DNA from: Natrinema sp. SYSU A 869
GTDB taxonomy: Archaea; Halobacteriota; Halobacteria; Halobacteriales; Natrialbaceae
NCBI RefSeq assembly: GCF_019879105.1
Contig: NZ_CP082249.1
Span: forward strand, 3,286,001 to 3,350,000
DNA: 64,000 nucleotides
Direction: 5' to 3'
The notes under the pieces are model-generated. The model was not told the DNA's origin. It saw only the letters and a list, made by a program, of their open reading frames with translations, and made no database searches. Each line of letters opens with the position of its first letter. The stretch's first letter is position 1. Position numbers and translations under genes: made by a program. Positions 34,654-43,177 of the stretch are shown piece after piece.

Positions 34654-35358
34654 ATGGTAACCTACGATCCCGACGATACGTTTGCACACCGGCTCGACCC
34701 CCGGACGAAGCTGGCAGTGCAGATCGGGTTCGCCGCCACTGCCCTGGCGCATCCAACGCCGCGAGCGTTGCTCGTCCTCTCAGCGGTGACGGCAATCGCG
34801 CTGGTCTCGGCGCACGTCCCGCTCGGCCGAGCGCTCGCGGCCTACCGGTTCGCGCTGTTCATCCTCGCGCTCGCACCGGTGCTCTCGGGGGTGACGTTCG
34901 GTGCGCCCTGGTTCGATCGATCGGCCGCGATGACATCGGCGCTGGCGAGCTACCGGGTCCTGCTGATCCTGCTCGTCAGTGCGGCCTACGTTCGCTCGAC
35001 CCCGGTTCGAGACTCTCGAGCGGCGATTCAGCGAACGATTCCCGGGAAACCGGGGCAAATACTCGGCATCGGCGTCGGGCTCGTCTTCCGGTTCCTCCCC
35101 GTACTTCGGGGTGACCTCCGAACGATCCGCGAGGCGATGGCAGCCAGACTGGGAACCGAACGCGGAGTGGTCGACCGCGCCAGCACGATCGGCATACTCG
35201 GACTGACGCGGGCCTTCGACCGCGCCGATCGACTCTCGCTCGCACTGCAAGCGAGATGTTTCGCCTGGAACCCCACCCTCTCGCCACTGGCCTTCTCGCG
35301 GGCCGACTATCCCGTGCTCGTCCTCGCGGTCATCCTCGCGTGCTCCGCGTTCGTCTGA
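34654..35358 (+). CDS. ECF transporter T component (BioN/EcfT type)
   Basis: The 234-residue membrane protein begins MVTYDPDDTFAHRLDPRTKL, the usual EcfT start, followed by several membrane helices. The coupling helices carry the two Ala-Arg motifs that contact the ATPases: EAMAARLGTERG (about 160) and ALQARCF (about 204). It follows the ATPase gene by 67 bp; upstream in-frame codons are not conserved-looking. It completes a three-part biotin ECF transporter. Confidence 0.9.
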   Translation: MVTYDPDDTFAHRLDPRTKLAVQIGFAATALAHPTPRALLVLSAVTAIALVSAHVPLGRALAAYRFALFILALAPVLSGVTFGAPWFDRSAAMTSALASYRVLLILLVSAAYVRSTPVRDSRAAIQRTIPGKPGQILGIGVGLVFRFLPVLRGDLRTIREAMAARLGTERGVVDRASTIGILGLTRAFDRADRLSLALQARCFAWNPTLSPLAFSRADYPVLVLAVILACSAFV

Positions 35359-35970
35359 CGGTCACCGTCACCTCCCTACTCGTCAGAGGATTGGTTCGAA
35401 CACCACAATAGCTGGCACTACTCCTCCGGAGACTGTCTCCATCGACGGGCCAAATCTGTTTGGAGAGGCTACTATACCGTTCGAGTGTATACGTGAGAGT
35501 ACGGCAGGAAGTCACATCATCACCTTCACCAGACATTCACGTCCTGCCGTCGTATCCCCTTTTCTGTGACGCTCACCGCCTCCAGCCCATGCTATCGTTG
35601 ATTTCGACGTTGGTCGGCCGTCCTCAAGGTCCACACCGGCTACGATACCTGCTTACCGCCGGATTTCCGCAATCGATTGTGATTCATCAATAGGCCTGTC
35701 CCGCGATGTTTGATATCGTCATATTCAGTTTATTATCGGGACGGACGAACATCGCTGCACCTCCTACGAATCTGGCTGTGAATGCTCTGCTGTGCCGAAA
35801 CTGCCGGTTAGATGGTCTGAAAAGCGGCTTCACTTCATGAATCGGAGAAGCTTCGACATCGATCCGATCAAGTCGCTCACGGCTATCTGCTATGATTACA
35901 ACCGATTACACAGCAAGCCCACCGAAAACGAGATCTCCACTCTCGAACGATACCCTCCTCATTCGAGAAA
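35359..35970. other. gene-poor, AT-richer region next to tRNA-Thr
   Basis: No convincing gene is seen in about 610 bp. GC content is lower than around it, and short open frames (for example one containing SFDIDPIKSLTAICYDYNRL near 35840-35930) do not resemble known proteins. The region lies at the 3' end of the tRNA-Thr gene, a usual place for integration of mobile elements, so it may be remnant element DNA. No integrase or direct repeat of the tRNA end was found. Confidence 0.45.
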
Positions 35971-36044
35971 AGCCGGTGGAGGGATTTGAACCCTCGACCT
36001 AATCCTTACGAAGGATTCGCTCTGCCAGTCTGAGCTACACCGGC
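35971..36044 (-). tRNA. tRNA-Thr (anticodon CGU)
   Basis: On the minus strand a complete 74-nt cloverleaf is present: a 7-bp acceptor stem GCCGGTG/CACCGGC, D-arm with TAGCTCAG, anticodon stem AATCC/GGATT around loop TTCGTAA (anticodon CGT, reading ACG), T-arm GAGGGTTTGAATCCCTC and discriminator T. No intron and no encoded CCA. Confidence 0.95.
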
Positions 36045-36144
36045 GCGCATTCATTTGTACGATCGATATCGTGCATAAGGGTTGCGAATCGATCCGGTCG
36101 TGTGAGGAAGTTACGTGTCCGGATGCTCGGGAACTACAGTCCCG

Positions 36145-37134
36145 TTATCGCTCGAGTCGGACGTCGAGACAGACGTTCAGCTCGTGTGGGGCGTACGACC
36201 GAACGGTATGGCGGGTTTCGACGGTGACCTCGTACTCCGGTTCCGCGGCCGCGCGGATCGCATGTTCGCCCGGCCCGAAGGGGTCGTCCTCGTGTTGAAT
36301 GTCGTAATAGTGGATCGTACAGTCCTCGCCCGCCAGGGTCACGGCCGACTCGAGGAACTCGTCGGCGCTGTGAGGGAGGTTCATCATGATCCGATCGGCC
36401 CAGCCATCGTACTCGGCGGCGACCTCGCGGACATCGTCGTTGATTGCGGTCACCCGATCTTCGACGCCGTTCCGGCGCGCGTTCTCGCGGAGGTAGTCGA
36501 TCGCGTCCGCGTTGATATCGACCCCAACACACTCCGCGCCGCGTTTCGCGAACGGGATCACGAACGGACCGACGCCGGCGAACATATCGAAGGCATGCTC
36601 GCCCGCATCGACTTGCTCGGCCACGCGGTGTCGTTCGGTCGCGAGCCGCGGCGAGAAGTAGACCTCTGCCAGGTCCAGTAGGAACTCACAGCCGTACTCG
36701 CGGTGGACGACTTCGGTGTTTTCGCCAGCGAGCAACTCCCAATCACGGACTCGCGTCTCGCCTTTGACCTTCGAGGCCTTGTTCAGCACCGTCTCCACGG
36801 GGAGATCCGACTCGAGAATGGCATCGGCGATCGCCCGCGCGCGTTCGGGATCGTCTTCGTCGATGAGCGCGGCCTTGCCGAGGCGCTCGTAGGTCGGATC
36901 GAACGCGAGGAGATCGGCCGGCGTCGTCTGACTCTCGCGCTCGGCAACCGTACGCGAGACGATGTCGCCGTCCTCGAGTATGTCCCGAACGACATCGGGG
37001 TCGATGACCGGAATGTAGAGCCAGCCGTCCTCGACGGCGATTTCGTAGTCGTCGTCGATCAGGTCCGCGTCGGCGAGCGCCGTGCGCGTGGCTTCTCCGC
37101 TTTCTGGCGCGACGCGAACGCACGGAACGTCCAT
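36145..37134 (-). CDS. trm5: tRNA (guanine37-N1)-methyltransferase Trm5 type
   Basis: The 329-residue SAM-dependent methyltransferase modifies G37 of tRNAs read with CNN codons and so protects the reading frame. It starts MDVPCVRVAPESGEATR. Features are EYGCEFLLDLAEVYFSPRLATER (about 165-187), the SAM site DMFAGVGPFVIPFAKRGAECVGVDIN (about 203-228) and the NLPHSADEF motif (about 268). The adjacent tRNA-Thr gene lies 100 bp downstream on the same strand. The ATG at 37132-37134 is chosen as the conserved N-terminus. Confidence 0.9.
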   Translation of the reverse strand: MDVPCVRVAPESGEATRTALADADLIDDDYEIAVEDGWLYIPVIDPDVVRDILEDGDIVSRTVAERESQTTPADLLAFDPTYERLGKAALIDEDDPERARAIADAILESDLPVETVLNKASKVKGETRVRDWELLAGENTEVVHREYGCEFLLDLAEVYFSPRLATERHRVAEQVDAGEHAFDMFAGVGPFVIPFAKRGAECVGVDINADAIDYLRENARRNGVEDRVTAINDDVREVAAEYDGWADRIMMNLPHSADEFLESAVTLAGEDCTIHYYDIQHEDDPFGPGEHAIRAAAEPEYEVTVETRHTVRSYAPHELNVCLDVRLER

Positions 37135-37462
37135 ACGCGAACTGACCGTCCGCCCGCCGTAACGCTGACGTTTTCGACGGCGCTGCTCGAGAACGATCAT
37201 CCCCGATAAATCAATATATGCTATAGCAAGTTTCTGGTTCGGCCTGAAAAAGACGAGAGATACCGAAACTGTGACGAGGAGAGCCGCGCTGTGGGTCGTG
37301 ACGATACCTATCTCAACGGCTGGCCGACAGCGCACAACGGTCGGAACCTATCGGAATATGAGAGTTAGTACTGGCTGGAGCCTCGTCTTCCGTCCCGTTT
37401 ACTACAGAAAACATCAGAATTTCAGCATCTTATGGTCCTTCGACGCTTCGTCCGAATGCAGA
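37135..37462. other. divergent promoter region, trm5 / metal-binding peptide
   Basis: No gene is supported. The region is AT-rich (AATCAATATATGCTATAGC near 37208-37226, and CATCTTATGG at 37427-37436, the latter about 30 nt before the HMA gene start). Confidence 0.4.
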
Positions 37463-37666
37463 ATGGACGAATACACGCTCAAAGTCCCAGATATGACGTG
37501 TGAAGGGTGTGAGATAGTTATCACCGGCACAGTGACGGTACTCCCCGGAGTGGGCCATGTTGACGCTGACGCCGCTGCCGGTCGTGTGATGATCCACGGG
37601 GATTCGTCGGCGAAACGCCGAGCTCGAGAGGCGATCGAGAAAGCCGGCTACGATGTACTCGAGTAG
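37463..37666 (+). CDS. heavy-metal-associated (HMA) domain protein
   Basis: This 67-residue single HMA domain starts MDEYTLKVPDMTCEGCEIVI, with the metal ligand motif MTCEGC (residues 11-16). It is a copper or other soft-metal chaperone candidate, usually working with a P1B ATPase such as CopA. No such pump is in this window. Confidence 0.85.
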   Translation: MDEYTLKVPDMTCEGCEIVITGTVTVLPGVGHVDADAAAGRVMIHGDSSAKRRAREAIEKAGYDVLE

Positions 37667-37905
37667 CAGCGTAGTCGCGCTGATAGGGGTGGTCACGATA
37701 GAGCGGCTCTCGTCCTGGGGAAGAAGATCGCCGTCGGTACCGGTCTCGTCTCGGGTGTGATCGTGCTGGTGGTCCAGCCGAATCTCCCGATCGCGTTCGA
37801 CTGCTGAGATGTGACCGGGCGTCGCGGACGACGTGAGCCGACGAGAACGCGCTCGAGAGTGGCCGTCGGAAGCGTTTTTCCCTTCGGCGCGCGTATCCGC
37901 TCGAG

Positions 37906-38451
37906 ATGAGCATGCGAACACGACTCACGACCGTCGAGACGGTCCACGAGAATCGGTCGTGGCTGTTTACGATTCGAGATCAGTACGGCGAACCCGACGA
38001 GGTGATTCTCGTTCCCTGTGAGGACAGTGTCGAGCACGGCTCGACAAGCAGTCAGCCTGCGGCCGACAACACCGGAAGACGCGGAGCGCCTTCCGAGCCC
38101 TCGGTCGCTGACGCTCCCGACGACGGCGTCGAAGCGTGGATCAATCGGTGTACCCACGAAGCGCAGCGGTTCGATACGGGCCGCGGAGTCGCGATGCGTG
38201 ACAACCAGATCATCTGTCCGAAACATGGCTCGATGTTCGACTCTTGTTCGGGCTACTGCGATAACGGCGAAGCAGCCAACACGACGCTGCCGTCCGTCGA
38301 TATCACCGTCGACGACGGGACCGTCTACCTGACCGACGACGACGTGACCTTCGCTCACGAGGGTGGTATCGACGACAGAGACGACGAGGACGACGGAGAC
38401 GACGGAGACGATGACGACGATCCCACATCGACCTCGCACATCGGGTTCTGA
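37906..38451 (+). CDS. Rieske 2Fe-2S protein with acidic C-terminal tail
   Basis: The 181-residue protein carries a Rieske fold. The ligand pairs are C-T-H (in NRCTHEAQRF, about 82-88) and C-P-K-H (in IICPKHGSMFD, about 104-114). An acidic insert rich in Ala, Ser and Pro splits the first part of the domain, and the end is a run of Asp with Glu and Gly (about 160-172). It could pass electrons in an oxygenase or nitrite-reductase-like context, but no partner gene is adjacent. No membrane segment is visible. Confidence 0.85.
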   Translation: MSMRTRLTTVETVHENRSWLFTIRDQYGEPDEVILVPCEDSVEHGSTSSQPAADNTGRRGAPSEPSVADAPDDGVEAWINRCTHEAQRFDTGRGVAMRDNQIICPKHGSMFDSCSGYCDNGEAANTTLPSVDITVDDGTVYLTDDDVTFAHEGGIDDRDDEDDGDDGDDDDDPTSTSHIGF

Positions 38452-38530
38452 CCGCGTCGGTACCGACGGCTCAAGCTGGACCGTTCATTGTCTGACAGGG
38501 ACAGTTCACTTGCCGCGCGCTGGTCAGCGT

Positions 38531-38700
38531 ATGGACAGACGGACCGTCTCAAGCGGCATCGAGTGGAAACCGCAGGTCGGCTATTCCCGGGTCGTCCGCG
38601 CCGGCTCGCAGGGCCACGTTTCGGGGACGATGGCGACCGACGAGAACGGGCCGTCGTTGCACGGCGATCCGTCCGCTCAGACAGCCCGGAGCACTGAGGC
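38531..38700 (+). pseudogene. truncated RidA-family gene, N-terminal part
   Basis: Reading from the ATG at 38531 gives MDRRTVSSGIEWKPQVGYSR, VRAGSQGHVSGTMATDENG and GDPSAQT, the first half of a RidA/YjgF (imine deaminase) protein. After about residue 52 the similarity stops, and the frame runs on into unrelated sequence and then in frame into DphB. The catalytic C-terminal half is missing, so no activity is expected. Confidence 0.7.
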
Positions 38701-38776
38701 GGCCAGTCGTTACCGGTCGCCGCGACGCATGAACCATCTCGAAAACGTATTCCGATCACTCCTACTACACCGGGTC

Positions 38777-39550
38777 ATGCTCACCTTCATCGGTCTCGGT
38801 CTCTACGACGAGCGCTCGATCACCGTCGAGGGACAGGAGGCACTCCGAGCAGCCGACCGCGTCTACGCCGAGTTCTACACCAGCCGGCTGATCGGGACGA
38901 CGATCGAGGACCTCGAGTCCGCCCACGACGTCGAGATCGAGGTCCGAGACCGCGCGGGCGTCGAACAGCACCCGGAAGATATGCTCGAGGCGGCCGAAAG
39001 CGAGGACGTCGCGTTCCTGACGGCGGGCGACACGATGATCTCGACGACCCACGTCGACCTCCGCCTCCGAGCCCACGATCGTGGGATCGAGACGCGAGTG
39101 ATCCACGGCGTCACCGCACAGACGGCTACCAGCGCGCTCACCGGGTTGCAGAACTACCGGTTTGGGAAGGCGACGACGCTGCCGTTTCCCTACGCCCACG
39201 GGGCCGAGGGCCTCCCCGCGAGCGTGACGGAAACGATCGACGATAATCGGGCCGATGGGCTTCACACGGTCGTCTATCTGGACATCAAAACGGAGCGAGA
39301 GGAGTACATGACCGCCGACGTGGGTGCAGCACTGCTCGCTGAGGAGTATCCCGATCTCGTGGGCGTCGTCGTCGCTCGCGCGGGCAGCCCCGACCCGCTC
39401 GTCGAGGCCGGGACGATGACCGAACTGGCCGATCGGGAATTCGGCGACCCGCTCCACCTGCTCGTCGTTCCCGGGGAATGTCACCTGCTCGAGGCCGACG
39501 CGCTGGTCGAACTGGCGGGGGCCGACCGGGACACCCTCGAAATCGCCTGA
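38777..39550 (+). CDS. dphB: diphthine synthase
   Basis: The 257-residue methyltransferase makes the intermediate of diphthamide on elongation factor 2. It starts MLTFIGLGLYDERSIT (the conserved DphB opening) and continues with AADRVYAEFYTSRL (about 28-41), VAFLTAGDTMISTTHVDLRLRA (about 78-99) and VIHGVTAQTATSALTGLQNYRFGK (about 107-130). A RidA remnant lies upstream in the same frame, so the start is set at the conserved Met. TATA-like bases (AACGTATTCC) lie about 27 nt before it. Confidence 0.94.
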   Translation: MLTFIGLGLYDERSITVEGQEALRAADRVYAEFYTSRLIGTTIEDLESAHDVEIEVRDRAGVEQHPEDMLEAAESEDVAFLTAGDTMISTTHVDLRLRAHDRGIETRVIHGVTAQTATSALTGLQNYRFGKATTLPFPYAHGAEGLPASVTETIDDNRADGLHTVVYLDIKTEREEYMTADVGAALLAEEYPDLVGVVVARAGSPDPLVEAGTMTELADREFGDPLHLLVVPGECHLLEADALVELAGADRDTLEIA

Positions 39551-39716
39551 TGTCGGCTCGGATCGGGAGTCGGTCGCGATCCCGGTGATCAGCGGGGACG
39601 CACTCGTGGAAGAGCAGAGACCGAGTACCGATCACTGATTGCATGTTCGGTTCCAAGGCAGTGGTTCGATCGGGACCGGAGGCCGGCATATTTTGATCGG
39701 GTGGAACAGGTGACCT

Positions 39717-39917
39717 ATGAGTAGTCAGGAGGTCACGTTCGACGGCGTCAGAATCCCGAAAAGGGTGACCCGAAAGCACGGACTGTCGACGTTGAGATCG
39801 ATGCGTAGTGAGGTGCGACCAACGAAACAGAGGAGGAGCGAGAAGCGGACGCGCCCCCAGCGCGAAACGCGAGGCCGTAACGGACTCCCGGACTGCGGCG
39901 GCCACACCACGGACCCC
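39717..39917 (+). pseudogene. orphan 5' gene fragment with promoter
   Basis: A TATA-like CATATTTTG (39687-39695) lies about 27 nt ahead of an ATG that opens MSSQEVTFDGVRIPKRVT. The frame then becomes Arg-rich and runs on antisense through the neighbouring hydrolase gene without a proper end. It looks like the first part of a lost gene. No family was recognised. The rest of the interval 39551-39917 has nothing else. Confidence 0.3.
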
Positions 39918-41003
39918 TCAGCCGCGCAGGACGGCCTCGAGCCGGTCCTGAAAGTCGCCGGGCATCTCGAGATGTGGTGTATGTCCCGTGTTGCCGAAAA
40001 CGACTTCCTCGAACTCACTGCCGCGGTCAGCATAGGTCTCGAGGACGGCGCGAGTCTGATCGACCATCGGTTGGGGCGGGAAGACGTCCTCGCCGGGCCA
40101 GTCTGGGAGTTCGCCCATCCGGCCGAGCGTCCCCAGATCGAAGAGCGAGGCGTTCGAGACGATCTGGTCGGAATCGCCGCGGATCCACAGCACCGGCGGT
40201 TTCTCGTCGGGATCGATCTCGGTGATCCCCTCGAGGTCGCAGTACTTCGGCGAGATGGCGTTGTTCACGCCTGTTTCGCCCGGGGCGACGCCAGGCCAGT
40301 TGTCGCTCCGTTTTGAGGAGCCCGGATAGTTCTCGTCGCCGGTCGCCGTGTCGAGCATTCCCGTTAGATACGATTCCTCGCGGTCGTCGTCGAACTCGTG
40401 GGTCGGATCGACGTAGTAGGTTCGCAACACCTTTCGCGGGGAGGTCTGGCCCTCTTCGCTCCGGTCGCGGTTCTCGAGGCCCGCCACGAACCCGTCGTTG
40501 CCGATCCCGCCGCCGGAGCCGGCGTAGTCATCGAAACAGGGTGTTCCGTCCGTATCCTTCGTCCCGCCGAAGCCATACGGCGAGAGCGGGTTGACGAGCA
40601 CGAGGTCGGCGACGTCTTGGGGGTGGTCAATCGCGTACCGCATCGCGACCCCGCCGCCGTTCGACCAGCCGACGAGGACGAACGGCCGCTCGAGATCGAG
40701 TTCGCCGACCAGCGCGCGAAGATCGCCCTCGAAGTCACCGAGCCCGTTCGTCGCGTTGATCGGTTTCGTCTCCGAATCGCCGTACCCCCGCAGATCGGGC
40801 GCGATCGCACGGTGACGGGCTGGCAGCGCCGCCATCACGTCCTCGAAAAACCGCGAGGACGAGACGTTTCCGTGGAGGAAGATAACGGTCTCGCCCTCGT
40901 CACTGGCTCGATTGTTGCCGCCCGACTCGAGATAGTGGATCTCGAGGCGGTCAGTGTTGACGGTTCGCGAGTCGACCCCGGCGAGGGTGTCGTCTCGAAT
41001 CAT
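39918..41003 (-). CDS. alpha/beta hydrolase
   Basis: This is a soluble alpha/beta hydrolase of 361 residues: VIFLHGNVSSSRFFED (oxyanion region, about 41-56), DLRGYGDSE (about 74), the nucleophile elbow LVGWSNGGGVAMRY (Ser about 115), an Asp in LWIRGDSDQIVSN (about 278) and a C-terminal His in FGNTGHTPHLE (about 342). A long insert between about 145 and 250 is a lid domain. It probably acts on small ester or epoxide-type compounds, with the exact substrate unknown. A TATA-like GAGTTATCAAG about 27 nt upstream supports the ATG at 41003. Confidence 0.88.
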   Translation of the reverse strand: MIRDDTLAGVDSRTVNTDRLEIHYLESGGNNRASDEGETVIFLHGNVSSSRFFEDVMAALPARHRAIAPDLRGYGDSETKPINATNGLGDFEGDLRALVGELDLERPFVLVGWSNGGGVAMRYAIDHPQDVADLVLVNPLSPYGFGGTKDTDGTPCFDDYAGSGGGIGNDGFVAGLENRDRSEEGQTSPRKVLRTYYVDPTHEFDDDREESYLTGMLDTATGDENYPGSSKRSDNWPGVAPGETGVNNAISPKYCDLEGITEIDPDEKPPVLWIRGDSDQIVSNASLFDLGTLGRMGELPDWPGEDVFPPQPMVDQTRAVLETYADRGSEFEEVVFGNTGHTPHLEMPGDFQDRLEAVLRG

Positions 41004-41061
41004 GACCGCCGGTACTACGGCCCCCTTGATAACTCTCGGGCCGAGACCCGATCGCTGAGTC

Positions 41062-41172
41062 CCCCGCCTCGAGCCAGCTGACGACGAAGATCGGAAAGAT
41101 CAGCTCGTAGGTGTGAAACATAGCGTGGCTGAGCATAACGAACGCCATCACAACCCTGTCGTTCCGATCCAT
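41062..41172 (-). pseudogene. N-terminal fragment of an MFS transporter
   Basis: MDRNDRVVMAFVMLSHAMFH followed by TYELIFPIFVVSWLEAG is the first cytoplasmic stretch and first membrane helix of a major facilitator family transporter. After about 37 residues the frame enters the 5' region of the neighbouring hydrolase gene. The rest of the transporter is gone. Confidence 0.6.
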
Positions 41173-41221
41173 GATCAGTTCGGCGACCGCACGCTCCTAA
41201 AAACGGCGAGCGCTCCGTCGT

Positions 41222-42205
41222 TTACAGTCGGTCGATGATCGCTGCGGTCACGTCCTCGGTCGAGGCATCACCGCCCAGATCCGGCGTCCGCGGCCCGTCC
41301 TCGAGCGTGGCCTCGACGGCCTCGTGGACAGCCTCGCTCTCCTCGTCGTAGCCGAGGTACTCGAGCAGCATCGCGGCGGAGATGATCGTCGCAGCGGGGT
41401 TCGCGATCCCCTGACCGGCGATGTCGGGTGCGGTGCCGTGGACGGGTTCGAATAGGGCGCGGTCGGGGCCGACGTTGGCGCTGGGCAGGAGGCCGAGGCC
41501 ACCGACGAGCCCGGCGGCGAGGTCTGAGAGCACGTCGCCCGCGAGGTTCGGGCAGACAACGACATCGAACTGTTCGGGGTCGAGACAGACCCGCGTCGCG
41601 AAAGCGTCCATCAGGACCTGATCGGTCTCGATGCCATGCTCGTCGGCGACCGATTTGACGGTATCGCGGAAGAGCCCGTCCGTCTCGCGCATGACGTTTG
41701 CCTTGTGGACGATACTGAAGCCGTCGTGTGCCTCGTCCTCGGAGACGTAGTCGCAGGCGAATTCGGCGAGTTGTTCAGAAGCTGATTCCGTGACGACGCG
41801 GGTGAGCGTCGAGACGTCTTGGGTCAGCCGGTCCTCGTGGCCCGCATAGACGCCTTCGGTGTTCTCGCGGAGGAAGACGAGATCCGTCTCGGGTCGGACG
41901 GCGTCGATCCCCGGATACGCCTTGGCGGGTCGGATGTTGACGAACGAGTCGACCGCCGTCCGGAGCGGCAGGATGACGTCCGCCGCCGTGTCGCCAGCCG
42001 CACCGAACAGCGTCGCGTCCGCCGACGCCGCGAGGTCGTAGGTCTTCTGGGGCAGCGCCTCGCCCGTCTCCTCCTTTACCGCGTCGCCCGCGTCGGCCTC
42101 GACGAACTCGAAGTCGATTTCGAGGGCCTCGAGCACCTCGACCGCTGCTGGCGTCACTTCCTGTCCGATTCCGTCGCCCGGGATGACGGCGATCTCGTGA
42201 GTCAT
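41222..42205 (-). CDS. leuB: 3-isopropylmalate dehydrogenase
   Basis: The 327-residue NAD-dependent enzyme catalyses the third step of leucine synthesis. It starts [20 protein letters not shown], and shows [12 protein letters not shown] (substrate Arg, about 88-99), [28 protein letters not shown] (about 166, catalytic Lys) and the NAD loop [19 protein letters not shown] (about 260-278). In most haloarchaea leuB follows leuD directly. Here about 4.9 kb of unrelated genes separate them. Confidence 0.94.
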   Translation of the reverse strand: MTHEIAVIPGDGIGQEVTPAAVEVLEALEIDFEFVEADAGDAVKEETGEALPQKTYDLAASADATLFGAAGDTAADVILPLRTAVDSFVNIRPAKAYPGIDAVRPETDLVFLRENTEGVYAGHEDRLTQDVSTLTRVVTESASEQLAEFACDYVSEDEAHDGFSIVHKANVMRETDGLFRDTVKSVADEHGIETDQVLMDAFATRVCLDPEQFDVVVCPNLAGDVLSDLAAGLVGGLGLLPSANVGPDRALFEPVHGTAPDIAGQGIANPAATIISAAMLLEYLGYDEESEAVHEAVEATLEDGPRTPDLGGDASTEDVTAAIIDRL

Positions 42206-42307
42206 ACCCAATCTTCTCTGCGGGGGCGAAAAGAGGGTATCGATACCACGGTCGCGGCTCGAATCGGCGGTGTCGCCGCCGTCGGGCGATCGCGTCGCTC
42301 GAACCGA

Positions 42308-43111
42308 TCATGGTCCTGGTTCCAGCCCGAGAGACGCGGACGCGAACCGAACCGCCAGTACGCCGAGTCCCGTCAGCAGCGTCCCGGCGACAGCGAGCGC
42401 GAACAGGCCCTCGAGGGCTCGCTTCGCGCTGTCGCGCCAGGCCATATCGCGTGCGTCGAGTGCGTCGCCGGCCGGGACGACGTCGACGACGAACCCCGTC
42501 GATTCGCTCGCGTCGATGCGACCGTCGTAGACCGAATCGACGGTCACCCGACCGTAGACGTACACCTCTTGTCCGCGCTCGAGGACAGCCTCCTCGTATC
42601 GGTCGGGGTCGATCGCCGTCTCGTCGTCAATGGACACCGCCAGCGTCGGATCTCTCGCGTCCTCGGTCCTGGGTCGGCAGCCCTCGTCGTCGATCGTCGC
42701 CGCATTGTAGCCCCGCCAGTCCTCGAGTTCCGTCGGCGCGGTCTCACCGGGGTCGACGAGTATCCGCTGGGTCGGTCCCTCGAGCAGGAACCGCCGCGTG
42801 CGACCGCCCTCGGTAATCGTCTACTGGCCGACGTACGCGCTCTCCTCGCGAACACGATACTGATACCCGATCACGTCGCGTTTCGAGCCGGGAGCGGTCA
42901 GGAGCCCGTCGGGCCCGTCGAACGCGCGCCCGACGACCAGTGCGTATCTCGAATCGGGTGCGTCGCGCGGATCGACCGGTTCGGTCATCACCAAGAGGAA
43001 CGCGACGAACAACCCGACGGGAACGGCCACGAGAGCAACACCCATCGAGACGACGCCTTCGGCGACCTCGAGCGGCGTACCGCCGCCGGAGATCATTCTA
43101 TCCGTTGACAC
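42308..43111 (-). pseudogene. GIDE-like membrane protein gene with in-frame TAG
   Basis: A two-helix membrane protein of about 267 residues is interrupted by one in-frame TAG at 42821-42823. The first part has a membrane helix (about 18-42) and DVIGYQYRVREESAYVGQ. After the stop the same frame continues TITEGGRTRRFLLEG, DRYEEAVLERGQEVYVYGRV and a second membrane helix before the end. The layout fits the GIDE/E3-like membrane family of haloarchaea. TAG would be a one-base change from the TGG (Trp) expected after VGQ. It is either a nonsense mutation or a sequence error. Confidence 0.65.
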
Positions 43112-43177
43112 TCGAGTACAGCGTCAAAAACGTATCGAGGCTCGATCCGGTTCGCGACCGGTCGGTGGGACCGCGAG

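Noticed and set aside
35792-35989. Short frame containing SFDIDPIKSLTAICYDYNRL as a gene
   Set aside because: It has no recognisable family, and its end runs into the tRNA-Thr gene.
42821-42823. TAG read as pyrrolysine or another amino acid
   Set aside because: Haloarchaea are not known to encode pyrrolysine, no pyl gene is in the window, and a TGG to TAG change explains it.
41819-43108. 429-residue plus-strand open frame opposite leuB and the GIDE-like gene
   Set aside because: It is Arg-rich, lacks motifs and covers two genes that are supported on the minus strand.
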